From Chlorella sorokiniana (Eukaryota; Chlorophyta; Trebouxiophyceae; Chlorellales; Chlorellaceae), in the NCBI GenBank assembly GCA_025917655.1, contig CP084611.1, positions 3,410,001 to 3,474,000 on the forward strand: 64,000 bases of DNA. The letters run 5' to 3'. Below the pieces are notes generated by a model. It did not search any database and was not told where the DNA came from. It was given only the letters and a program-made list of their open reading frames with translations. Made by a program: the position numbers and the translations under genes. This document shows, one piece after another, positions 30,281 through 40,017 of the stretch (its first letter is position 1; each line of letters opens with the position of its first letter).

Positions 30281-31437
30281 TCAGCCCCGCAAAGCCTCCA
30301 ACCGCTTCTTCACCTCGTCGTCTATCTCATCCTCATCCTCCTCATACGGCCGCTTGCGGGACGGCCCCGCCCCGTCGTGCTCCCCTGCTGCTGCTGCTCG
30401 CCGCCGCCCGCCTGCGGCGGCACACCCGGCTGCGCCTCCTCCTCGCCCTGCCCCCACACCGCGCGGTTCTGCTCCGCCGTCTCCTCCGTGTCCTCCAGCG
30501 GCGTGTTCCACCAGATGGGCCCGCCGAAACGGCCGTCGCCAGAGGCGCAGCAGATACAGCCGGTCTGCACGTCGGGGTGATGCGCTGCTGCGCGGCGCGC
30601 TTGCGCATCGGCACGCGGCAGTGGCTGGTGGTGCCGAAGTTGTGGTTGCCCTTCTGGATGGCCAGCAGGGAGCACAGGATTTCGTAGCCAGGCTTGCGCC
30701 ACTTGGCAATCAGCGCGCCGTCGGCGATCTTCTCCCGCACCAGCCAGTCGTACAGCTCCTTGGACATGACCTGCAGCACCGTACGAGCAGGGAGGGGGAA
30801 GTAAACAAGAGGGAAGGAATGGAACGGCACTGTCTGGTGCATGTAGGCCAGGCAAGCGCAGCTGGCTCACGGAGTTGGCAACAGAGTCCTCAGCCGCTTC
30901 CGCCCACCTTGCGGTTGTACATGAGGTCGTATATGAAGCGGTTCTTTTCCCAGTGGATGCGTGTGATCTGCGGCTAGTGAGGAAACTTAGCGCCCGGCTT
31001 ACTCATCGGTAACCCCAAAAGTTGCACAGGCCAGCATGGGCGTCACAAGCACACTGCATAATTGCGAGCACACCTTCCACGTGGTCTCATTTCGCCGCTT
31101 GCCCGCCGTGTCCTCATTCACAGCATCCTTCATCTGATGCTCAAAGTCCTCAATCACCTCCTCAATCAGCTCCCAGCCCTCGGGTGGCTGCTTGCCCTTC
31201 AGCCTGCAAAGCCCAGCCAACAGAGCAGCGGCTGGAGCTGGCGGTGGTGCTGGCAGCGGCGTTTGCACTCCCTATGCCGCGCATGCCGTTCTATCACAAG
31301 CTAAATTCTCTATACGTGTAACCATCCGCTCTGTGAGGCTGGCACACACCCAAGTTGCTGCCGTCCCGACCACCTGCTACCTGCGCTAGCCCCAAGCCCC
31401 CAAAAACATCAGCCACTCACCTTCTTCTGAAAGACAT
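30281..31437 (-). CDS. BUD31: BUD31/G10 splicing factor
   Basis: A small zinc-binding protein of the activated spliceosome. Exon 1 is only the codons MSFRRR ending at a GTGAGT donor (ATG at 31437). Exon 2 gives LKGKQPPEGWELIEEVIEDF. Later exons give WEKNRFIYDLMYNRKVMSKELYDWL, ALIAKWRKPGYEILCSLLAIQKGNHNFGTTSHCRVP, then the Cys cluster TGCICCASGD. A lineage-specific C-terminal extension of about 80 residues follows (PIWWNTPLEDTEE, a Gln-rich run, KRPYEEDEDEIDDEV), with a stop at 30281. The usual family length is about 145 residues, so this protein is longer. One frame break at the GGGG run 30574-30577 separates RITP from DVQTGC, and a second lies near 30385. It is tail-to-tail with UPF2, 145 bp apart. 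Confidence 0.9.
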
Positions 31438-31508
31438 ATGTGCTGTCTGCTGCTGCGCGGGGAAACCAGCAATCACGGAGACGCCTTGCCAGTGCGCACG
31501 CCTAACCG

Positions 31509-32355
31509 CTAAAATAAGCCAAGTGTGGACATAAGGACGCAAACGGAGACATTGGGAAAGACTCGGCTGTGCTCTTTCAGCTTTGGTTTTGCGCAGCACG
31601 ACGCCAGCATGAGTTGCAGCCCCTCGTTCGGCTCCACAGGGGGCTCCAGGAGCGAGGACTTTCATTAGTTACAGTGAATACTTTGTAAACCTCCCTCACC
31701 CTGCAGTTGTCGCATCTGCCAATGTCTGTCGTCCTCCTGCAGCACCGTGTGCAAGCCACTACATCATTTACTGACCTAAGAGAGGCTGGCTGGCTTGCAC
31801 GCAGCGGATGAAAGTTTCTGCCATCAGCACGTCTAGGCTGGGCAGCCGGGCGGCTGCGGCAGGGTGCGCGAGTAAATCCACGTTGTTATTACTTACGCTG
31901 CCAGAGTTGGAGCTATCAAAATCTGTCCACAATCATTACAGGAGGGGGAAGGCGCAATCTGCTGGTCTGCCAGCACTTTCCTGGGTTGCCTCCCATTTGT
32001 GACAGCTGCTGTGTTACACGGTCCAGCAGCCGTACAGATTCAGCAAGACCATCCATGCAACTGATGTGGGCCATCGTCGCAATCCTTCGGGCACTAGAGC
32101 AGCCGGCCCGAAGGCTGATACGGCAAGCTTGCTTCTTGTCTATGATGGGCCAGAGCACCAGCGCCAACGCAGCTGAAGCAGGCCAGCGCCGCACTGGCAG
32201 CCAAGCCCACAGGCACGCTAGCCGAGCACGGCATCGAAGCAGGCCCGGCGTCGTCGCGGGCACAGCGAAGAAGAACGAGGGCATGACCTTCTGCACCAGA
32301 AGCAAACCAAGGGAGCTACCCTGGTGCATCCACATTGCCTTGCCAGGATCTCTCC
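31509..32355 (-). CDS. Unidentified multi-exon candidate gene
   Basis: I do not recognise this product. Reading leftward, a TTGCAG acceptor at 32356 follows a T22 pyrimidine tract. A long open exon then includes GSSLGLLLVQKVMPSFFFAVP, a second hydrophobic stretch (SAALALVLWPIID), and MDGLAESVRLLDRVTQQLSQMG. It is followed by a possible GTAAGT donor near 31891, the exon-like VDLLAHPAAAARLPSLDVLMAE (about 31870-31810), a 36-nt exon EDDRHWQMRQLQ flanked by AG and GT (about 31732-31697), and a possible last exon ending in TAG at 31509. The start codon was not found. It might be a small membrane protein, or chance open frames upstream of BUD31. Confidence 0.3.
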
Positions 32356-32386
32356 CTGCAACAGGCAAAGCCAGGGAGAAGAGATC

Positions 32387-32408
32387 AAAAAAAAAAAAAA
32401 AAAAAAAA
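32387..32408. repeat. Homopolymer A22
   Basis: Twenty-two A on the plus strand. It reads either as a pyrimidine tract of the minus-strand candidate gene or as a retroposed poly(A) tail. No matching insertion was recognised. Confidence 0.8.
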
Positions 32409-32470
32409 GGGGCAGGCGGTTAAAATGGTTTGACCTGACTCCTCAGTAAAAATTGTAACAAAAATACACC

Positions 32471-32555
32471 TGCACCTACGTGGGTTCGAACCACGGACCT
32501 CCCGCTAAATAGTGAGTGTACTAAACGGGTGCTACCACCACTGAGCTATAGGTGC
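32471..32555 (-). tRNA. tRNA-Thr (anticodon AGT) with 12-nt intron
   Basis: The acceptor stem GCACCTA/TAGGTGC is fully paired, with discriminator A. Bases 8-9 are TA. The D-stem is GCT/AGC with a GGTGG-containing loop. The anticodon stem CCCGT/GCGGG encloses a 19-nt loop, and the T-arm is CGTGG-TTCGAAC-CCACG. Removing the 12-nt intron at the canonical 37/38 site leaves a 7-nt loop with anticodon AGT and a 73-nt mature tRNA without CCA. The D-stem is one pair short, so the isotype is likely but not proven. Confidence 0.85.
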
Positions 32556-32616
32556 ATTTCATGATGGCGGCAAATTTCTTACTCTTCATGATCGTGTTGT
32601 TTTGACAACCCTCCCC

Positions 32617-32639
32617 AAAAAAATCCGCACCTACATCCA
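32617..32639 (+). repeat. Left 23-bp direct repeat flanking LINE copy A
   Basis: Seven A followed by TCCGCACCTACATCCA. It is repeated perfectly at 33878-33900, on the other side of copy A. This matches the target-site duplication of a non-LTR element. Confidence 0.75.
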
Positions 32640-33877
32640 TCGTGTTGTTCATCCATCTTTGCTAGAGTCGCCTGTCGCTGCAGGCCCCGTGCGGCCCTCC
32701 CCGCCCCACAGGGGCCCTTTCGGGGCAACACTTTGGGATTGGGGGCCCCAGAGCGAGTGGCCGCGATATCGCGTGGCTGCCTCGGCGCAGGGCGGGGGTG
32801 CCGGGTGCAGACCCCGCGATTCGGCGACTACGTACCCCGAGGCGGCTTCTGGAGCGCGGGCGGGCCCCGCGTGGGCCGGGCGTGCAGCGCGGCCCTTTGC
32901 GGGTTGGCTGGCAGCCCGCGGGCCAGCTCCGGCTCCTGGCCCGTTTATTTCGCAGCTTGCCGCGGCGACCGGCTTTTTCCACGCGGACAGAGCCAGCTCC
33001 AGCCGCGCAGCACGTGCTCCTCCTCCCCATCCCCAGATCGGCCCCTGGCAGCCAACCTCCCCTCCTTCGGACCGTCTCGCTGACTGGTGGGCTGTCGTGC
33101 ATGGTGGCTGTTGGGCGCAGCCCCAACCTGCCTTGCTGCAGCAGCCTGGCGGCACCCTGCCAGCGGCAACCAGGCGGCAGCGGTCCGCCCAGCCAGCACC
33201 CTACCCTTCCCAGGCTTTCCCCTGTTTTATCCCTCTTGACACCCAGTCCCCTGCCCCACGCTTACAATCTGCCGGGCTCCTCTCGCCCCCGCCTCGTGTG
33301 CGGCGCCCAACCCGCCTGTCTGGCCGCCTCCCGGCTCCTGTGCCGGGGCGGGCTTGGCTCGCTTTTGGTGGCGGCGTGCCTCGCTCGGGCCCTTCCCCTG
33401 GCCATCCCTGTCTGACCCGCTGCATGACGCTTCAGTGTCCCCTGGCTGCCCTGTGTCGTTTCCGCCCGCCCGTCTGGCCGCCTCCCGGCTACTGTGCCGG
33501 GCGGGTTGCGCCGCTTGGCTGTCAGCGGCCTGCTGCTGCCTTGCTGCGGGGCCCCACCTTCCCCCTTTCCATTCCCATTCTGACCCGTGCTGGCGGCCCT
33601 GCGGTGGCGTGCGATGGTGCCCGCATGCGTAACCGGCGCCCTGCCTCCCCGCCTTCCTGTGTTTGCTGCTTCGCTGGCGGCGCTTTGGGTGTGCTCCCAG
33701 GCGCCCTCCGCTCCCCTACCGCCCTCTGCGCCCGATCCCCGGCTTGAGCCGGTGCCTACAACCCTGCCCGCCCGCCCGCCTGCGATGCTTAGATGTTGTA
33801 CTGGAGCTAGTGGGATGCACTGCTGTGTGTCCCCAGCGCGTTACCGCGCATGGTCTCTGTAACAGTCAAGTCAAGTC
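32640..33877 (+). mobile_element. LINE copy A, 5'-truncated, no RT
   Basis: Its last 290 bp (about 33585-33870) match the 3' ends of copies B, C, D and E. It ends in CTCTGTAACAGTCAAGTCAAGTC. The segment about 32950-33410 also occurs in copy D (about 38742-39185) but not in the RT-bearing copy B, so A and D form a subfamily. The first 300 bp (32640-32940) have no second copy here. Direct repeats of 23 bp flank it. No intact coding region was seen. Confidence 0.7.
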
Positions 33878-33900
33878 AAAAAAATCCGCACCTACATCCA
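33878..33900 (+). repeat. Right 23-bp direct repeat flanking LINE copy A
   Basis: Identical to 32617-32639. It follows directly on the AAGTC tail of copy A and leads into copy B. Confidence 0.75.
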
Positions 33901-36900
33901 GTCCAGCCTCGGACCGCTGGCAGCGGCCGCCGCTGCTGCCTCCAGGCAGCTGGTGTGGGCGGCGACTTCAATTTCACACCTGATCCCCACCTCGACCGCC
34001 GCTACCTGAGCCGCACTCCCCTGCGGCGGTCCACCTGCCGCGGCGACGCATCCTCCCTCTCCGCCTTCCCCCTCTTCCTCCCCAGCCTGGTGGACGTCTG
34101 GCGCGGGCGCCACCCCCACCGGCGCGCCTTCACCTACTCCAACGGCGCCGTGTTTGGCCGCCTGGACCGCATCTACGTCTCCCGCCCGCTTGCGCCCCTA
34201 CGCCACCAGCGCCACCGTAGCGCGCGCCCCGTCGCCGACCACAACCCCGTCTCCCTCTCCATCCTGGGCACCCGGCCCCCTGGCGTCGGCCGCCAGCGCC
34301 GCCGCCTCCGCCTCGGCTTCCTCTCCTGCCCCGCTCTGTCCTCGCAGCTGCGGGACTGGCTGGCAGCCTTGGCGCCCCCGGAGGACCCTGCTGCCTTCAT
34401 CCAGTGGTGGCCCAGGTTCCAGCGCGCCCTCTACATCTTCTGCCGCCGCCTGCACCGCGCCAGCCGTGAGCTGGGCCCCGCGCCGCCACCGCCCTTGCTG
34501 CCCTGGAGGCAGCTGCTCAGCGGTGGGAGGCTGGGGACGACGGCGCCCTGCCAGAGCTTGCCGCAGCGCACGAGGCGTGGCGGCGGGCAGCCCACTCGGC
34601 TGGCATCGCCGAGGCCACCCAGTTGCGCCGCTACACCTGGCTGCATTGCGGCGAGCGGCCCAACCCCTCCACCTCCCGGCAGCTGCAGCCTGCCCGGCAT
34701 GTTACCACCATCCCTGCGCTGCGAGGTTCCGGCGGCGCCTTGCACACCGGCCCCTCAGCCGCTGCGGTGGCGGTGCAGGCAGCCGCGGCCATTTCTGCAG
34801 CGCCCACCACCTCTGCCGCCGCCCAGGATGAGGTCAGCGCAGCGGTGCGCAGTGGCCGCCGCCTCACCGAGCTGCAGGCAGCTTCCCTGGGCGAGGCTGC
34901 CTTCTCTGCCGAGGAGGTGCTGCGCGCCATGCGGCGCGTCAAGCCGGGCAAGTCGCCTGGCCTGGACGGCGTCCCCCCCGACCTGTACCGCCACTTCCGC
35001 ACCGCCTTTGCCCCCCTCTTCTCCCGCCTCTTCACCGCCATTGCCTCCACCGGCCAGCTGCCGCGCTCATTCCATGAGGGGCTCATCACCTTCCTCTTCA
35101 AGGCTGGCGACCGCGCTGACCCCGCCTGCTACCGCCCCATCACCCTGCTCGGCGCCGACTATCGCCTCTATGCGCTTGTGCTGGCCCGCCGCCTTGGGCC
35201 CTGCCTCGCCTCCGTCATCGACCCAGAGCAGGTTGCCTTTGTGCCCGGCCGCCGCATCGGCGACAACATCATGGCCCTGCAGCTCCTCCCCCACCTCCTC
35301 CGCCGTGCGGGCCGCTGGGCGCTGGCGGCCTTCTGCGACTTCCGCAAGGCCTACGACACCATCGACCGCTCCTTCCTCTTCCGCATCATGGCGGACCTGG
35401 GCGTCGGCGAGGGCTTCCTCTCCCTGGTCCGCCCCCTCCTCCACGGCACCCGCGCCCGAGCCCTGGTCAGCGGCTTCATCTCCTCCCCCGCCGACTTCCT
35501 GGCAGGCGTGCGCCAGGGCTGCCCGCTGGCCCCGCTGCTCTACCTGTTTGTCGCCCAGGCCCTGCTTGCCTTCCTGCGCCAGCGTGGCGTTGGCCTGCGC
35601 GACCTCCTGCCCGGCTCCCCCTCACCACCACCACCGGCTGCTATGCTGACGACGCGCACATCCTGTTGGACTCTCCAGCCCAGCTGCCCGCCTTCCTGGG
35701 CGCCATGGACACCTTTGGCGACGCCACCGGGCAGCGCCTCAACCCCTCAAAACGCAGCTGCTCCCCTCGGCGCCGTGCCCGCCGACGTGGAAGCGGCGCT
35801 GCCACCTCCCGCGGCGCGCCGCGGCCTGCGCGTCGTCTCCTCCGTCACCGCCCTCGGCATCCTTTGCCAACGGCGAGCCGCCCGCAGCCGCCACCGCCGC
35901 CACCTGGGCCTCCCTGCTGGCCCGGGTGGAGACCGTGTACGCCCGCATCGCCCGCCTTGGCCTCTCCGTCTTCGGGCGGGCCTTTGCCAGCGCCGGCTAT
36001 GGCGTGCCGAAGCTCCTCTATCACTCCGAGTTCCTGGGCCACCCCCGCCGCCATCGCTGACCGCCTTGCACGCATCACGGCGCGCCTTGTGGATCGCAGC
36101 CAGGGCCCCTCCGCCACGCAGCGGCGCTTTGCCGGCCTGCACCGCGACGTCCTGCCTGGGCGGCCTGCTGACGGCGGCTTTGGGGCGCTGCCCTGGCTCC
36201 TCCACATCTCGGCCCGCCATGCCAGCTGGGCGGCCCGCCTCCTCACCTCCCCTCCGCCTCCCCTCACACACCTCGCAGGGGCGGCGGCCCCTCCCCAGAC
36301 CCGCCACCTCCCTTGCCTCCCCTTCCGCCGCTCCCGGCCGCCGCCCCGCCCCGCCTCCCGACGCACCGGCCCCTCCGGAGGAGCGGCTCCCGCCCTGGGT
36401 GGCGCTGGCGTATGAGCTGCTTGACGGCCTGCCGCCAGCAGGCCTGCTGTTCTGGCCCATCCAGCAGCCCCTGCCGGCGTCGCTCGCCCACCTGCCGCCG
36501 CCCCTCCTCCGCCTGCGGGCAGCCCTCGCCTCCTTGCCACCCCCAGCCGACCTGGCGCCCCAGCAGCTCCGGCCCGGCCTCTGGTGCCTCTCCCTGCCCC
36601 TGTGGGGCAACCCCTTCCTGGTCTCAGCAGCCCACCCCGCCGGCCTGGACCACGCCTTCACCGACTTCCTGGCAGCAGGGGTGGGCACCCTCGGGCGCGC
36701 GCTCGCTGTTGCGCGGGCTGTGGCGGCAGCGCCCACGCAGGCGGCTTACGTCAGCCTGGTGCGCCACCCGCTCTTGGCCTCCTCCCGGCGTTTGCACAGC
36801 GCCACGTGGCGGCGGAGCGCCTCGCAGCCCTGCTGGCGGCGGTCCCCGCTGCTTGGGTAGCGGCAGCGCGCGCCGCCGCTGCTGCCGCGGCCCCACCGCA

Positions 36901-38430
36901 GCCGCCCTCCCCCGCCCACGTCCTCCACACCCTCCTCCTCCCTCGCCTGGCCTGGCGGCTGCCCGCCGGCCGGCCCGTCAGCTTCGCGCGGCTCACCGTG
37001 CGCTCAGCCACCGCGCTGCTGGCGGCGCCAGCTGCCCAACAGCGTGCCAGCCTCCACCTTGCCCCCTTTGCGGCGCTCGCCACCGCCGGCAGCCCCCTTC
37101 CCCTTCCCACCTCCCCGAGCTCCAGGCTGCCATGCGCCGGCTGTGGCACCTGCCCTGGGAGAATGGACGGAAGGAGGTGTTCTGGCGGCTGGCCTACGAT
37201 GCCCTCCCCACCGCAGCCCGCCTGCACCGCGACCAGCCGTGCGAGTGCGGCGCAGGCCCCCGCCCAGACCGCCACCACCACTTCTGGGCATGCCCGGTGG
37301 CGCAGGCCGTTGTCGCCGTTGTCCAGGCGGCGCTGGCGGCCGCGGGCGCCCCCTGCAGAGCAGCCTGCCCCCTTTTGCCGGCCAACATCTGGCTGGCCCG
37401 CGCCCCGCCCGGCCTTGACGCCGGGGTGTGGGGGTGGTCTGCCTGGCGGCTGTCGAAGCCATGGACCGTGGCCGGCGTTCTCTGGCTGCGGCGGCGCTGC
37501 GGCGCCGGAGCGAGCAGCAGCAGCAGCAGCAGCAGCAGCCCCGCCTCGTCCAGCGCTCACTTGACGGCTTCCTGCGGCAGCCCCGGCCTCCTGAGCCCCC
37601 TGGCGCGGCGGCTTCGGCCGCCGCCAGCCGGGAGCCCCCCCCCCCCCGCGAGCCGGCGGCGCCCCGGCGCCGCTGCCTCAGCCCCCCACAGGCCCCCTCC
37701 CAGCCGCCTGCCGGTCGGCGGTCGGTGCGTTTTGGTCTCTCCTTGCTGATTTTCATGCCCTGGACCTGGCGCCTGCCGCTTGGCTTGGCCGCATCCCCAC
37801 CACACACCCCTTCTTTTTCACAGACAGTGGCCGCCTGCAGTTGCGGCCTCCCCGCTCCCTGACGCCTAGCGCCTGATCCCAGGGCCTGTGCCCCGCCCGC
37901 CCTGCTGGGCCTGCGGGCGGCCCTGCCCTCGTCCCCGTCTCGTTCCTTTACAGTTGGTCCCCTCTGCTGCTCTCCTGCCTGACCCGCTGCATGACGCTTC
38001 AGTGTCCCCTGCCTGCCCTGTGTCGTTTCCGCCCGCCCGTCTGGCCGCCTCTCGGCTACTGTGCCGGGCGGGCCGCGGCGCGTGGCTGTCAGCGGCCTGC
38101 TGCTGCCTTGCTGCGGGGCCCCACCTTCCCCCTTTCCATCCCCATTCTGACCCGTGATGGCGGCCCTGCGGTGGCGTGCGATGGTGCCCACATGCGTAAC
38201 CGGCGCCTGCCTCCCCGCCTTCCTGTGTCATTTGCTTCGCTGGCGGCGCTTTGGGTGTGCTCCCAGGCGCCCTCCGTTCCCCTGCTGCCCCCTGCGCCCG
38301 ATCCCCGGCTTGGCCGGTGCTTACACCCCGCCCGCCCGCCCGCCTGCGATGCTTAGATGTTGTACCGGAGCTAGTGGGGTGCACTGCTGTGTGCCCCCAG
38401 CGCGTTACCGCGCCTCGCCTCTGTAACAGT
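33901..38430 (+). mobile_element. LINE copy B, RT-bearing non-LTR retrotransposon
   Basis: About 4.5 kb. The left part enters in the middle of the endonuclease domain (GGDFNFTP), so the 5' end, including any ORF1, is missing. The coding part runs to 37862. A 3' UTR of about 570 bp contains the block shared by all copies (38150-38420). It ends CTCTGTAACAGTCACCAGTCACC, a tail variant unlike the AAGTC tail of copies A and D. The organisation resembles Zepp, a Chlorella LINE known to pile up in head-to-tail nests. Confidence 0.8.
33930..37862 (+). CDS. LINE ORF2: APE endonuclease (partial), reverse transcriptase, Cys/His motif
   Basis: The endonuclease C-terminal half gives GGDFNFTPDPHLDR, GRLDRIYVS and VADHNPVSLS (33957-34260). 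Reverse transcriptase follows with RVKPGKSPGLDGVPPDLYR (about 34940), LITFLFKAGDRADPACYRPITLL, AFCDFRKAYDTIDRSFL and GVRQGCPLAPLLY, then the catalytic CYADD at 35639-35653. A late Cys/His cluster, CECGAGPRPDRHHHFWAC (about 37230-37290), resembles the RT-associated zinc finger. A Gln tract and a PIP-box-like motif lie near the C-terminus. The frame breaks at least three times (for example just before CYADD). Because the assembly drops homopolymer bases generally, this alone does not show that the element is dead. Confidence 0.8.
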
Positions 38431-38443
38431 CACCAGTCACCAA

Positions 38444-38700
38444 TCCGTGCCCACATGCGTAACCGGCGCCCTGCCTCCCCGCCTTCCTGTGTCATTTGCT
38501 TCGCTGGCGGCGCTTTGGGTGTGCTCCCAGGCGCCCTCCGTTCCCCTGCTGCCCCCTGCGCCCGATCCCCGGCTTGGCCGGTGCTTACACCCCGCCCGCC
38601 CGCCCGCCTGCGATGCTTAGATGTTGTACCGGAGCTAGTGGGGTGCACTGCTGTGTGCCCCCAGCGCGTTACCGCGCCTCGCCTCTGTAACAGTCACCAA
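38444..38700 (+). mobile_element. LINE copy C, 3' fragment
   Basis: About 250 bp nearly identical to 38186-38420 of copy B, starting at the GCCCACATGCGTAACCGG block and ending CTCTGTAACAGTCACC. It abuts copy B head-to-tail, consistent with insertion of a severely 5'-truncated transcript into B's tail. Confidence 0.75.
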
Positions 38701-38739
38701 CCATCCGTCCTGTAACACACAACAACAACAACATCCGTG

Positions 38740-39680
38740 TATTTCGCAGCTTGCCGCGGCGACCGGCTTTTTCCACGCGGACTGAGCCAGCTCCAGCCGC
38801 GCAGCACGTGCTCCTCCTCCCCATCCCCAGATCGGCCCCTGGCAGCCAACCTCCCCTCCTTCGGACCGTCTCGCTGACTGGTGGGCTGTCGTGCATGGTG
38901 GCTGTTGGGCGCAGCCCCAACCTGCCTTGCTGCGGCAGCCTGGCGGCACCCTGCCAGCGGCAACCAGGCGGCAGCGGTCCGCCCAGCCAGCACCCTACCC
39001 TTCCCAGGCTTTCCCCTGTTTTATCCCTCTTGACACCCAGTCCCCTGCCCCACGCTTACAATCTGCCGGGCTCCTCTCGCCCCCGCCTCGTGTGCGGCGC
39101 CCAACCCGCCTGTCTGGCCGCCTCCCGGCTCCTGTGCCGGGCGGGCTTGGCTCTCGCTTTTGGTGGCGGCGTGCCTCGCACGGTCCCTTCCCCTGGCCAT
39201 CCCTGTCTGACCCGCTGCATGACGCTTCAGTGTCCCCTGGCTGCCCTGTGTCGTTTCCGCCCGCCCGTCTGGCCGCCTCTCGGCTACTGTGCCGGGGCGG
39301 GTTGCGCCGCTTAGCTGTCAGCGGCCTGCTGCCGCCCTGCTGCGGGGCCCTACTTCCCCCTTTCCATCCCCATTCTGACCCGTGCTGGCGGCCCTGCGGT
39401 GGCGTGCGATGGTGCCCGCATGCGTAACCGGCGCCCTGCCTCCCCGCCTTCCTGTGTCTGCTGCTTCGCTGGCGGCGCTTTGGGTGTGCTCCCAGGCGCC
39501 CTCCGCTCCCCTACCGCCCTCTGCGCCCGATCCCCGGCTTGCGCCGGTGCTTACAGCCCTGCCCGCCCGCCCGCCTGCGATGCTTAGATGTTGTACTGGA
39601 GCTAGTGGGATACACTGCTGTGTGTCCCCAGCGCGTTACCGCGCCTGGTCTCTGTAACGGTCAAGTCAAGTCAAAAGCGC
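38740..39680 (+). mobile_element. LINE copy D, 5'-truncated, sister of copy A
   Basis: About 940 bp matching copy A from about 32950 to 33877 with few differences. It ends CTCTGTAACGGTCAAGTCAAGTC. The A/D subfamily is distinct from B upstream of the shared 3' block. Confidence 0.78.
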
Positions 39681-40017
39681 GCCTGGTCTCTGTAACAGTC
39701 AAGTCAAGTCAAAAAGTTGTTTTACAACCCTGCCCGCCCGGCCCGCCTGCGATGCTTAGATGTTGTACCGGAGCTAGTGGGATGCACTGCTGTGTGTCCC
39801 TACCGCGCCTGGTCTCGGTAACAGTCAAGTCAAGTCAATTGCGTTACCGCGCCTGGTCTCTGTAACAGTCAAGTCAAGTCAAAAAAGTGCGTGTTACCGC
39901 GCCTGGTCTCTGTAACAGTCAAGTCAAGTCAAGTCAAAATTGCCTGGTCTCTGTAACAGTCAAGTCAAGTCGAGTCAAAATTGCCTGGTCTCTGTAACAG
40001 TCAAGTCAAGTCAATTG
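39645..40017 (+). repeat. Ladder of repeated LINE 3' tips
   Basis: Seven occurrences of GCCTGGTCTC(T/G)GTAACAGTCAAGTCAAGTC-like sequence, counting the end of copy D. Most carry only 25-50 bp of element 3' end, separated by short spacers such as AAAAGCGC, AAAAAAGTGC and AAAATT. One unit (39720-39840) carries about 120 bp. The number of GTCAA units varies from two to three. Confidence 0.8.

Noticed and set aside
32387-32408. Poly(A) run read as the tail of a processed pseudogene on the plus strand
   Set aside because: No upstream retrocopy or flanking duplication was found, and on the minus strand it makes a plausible pyrimidine tract before an acceptor.
39645-40017. Regular repeats suggesting a CRISPR array
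   Set aside because: Spacers are very short and variable, the repeat is the LINE 3' tip, and the genome is eukaryotic.
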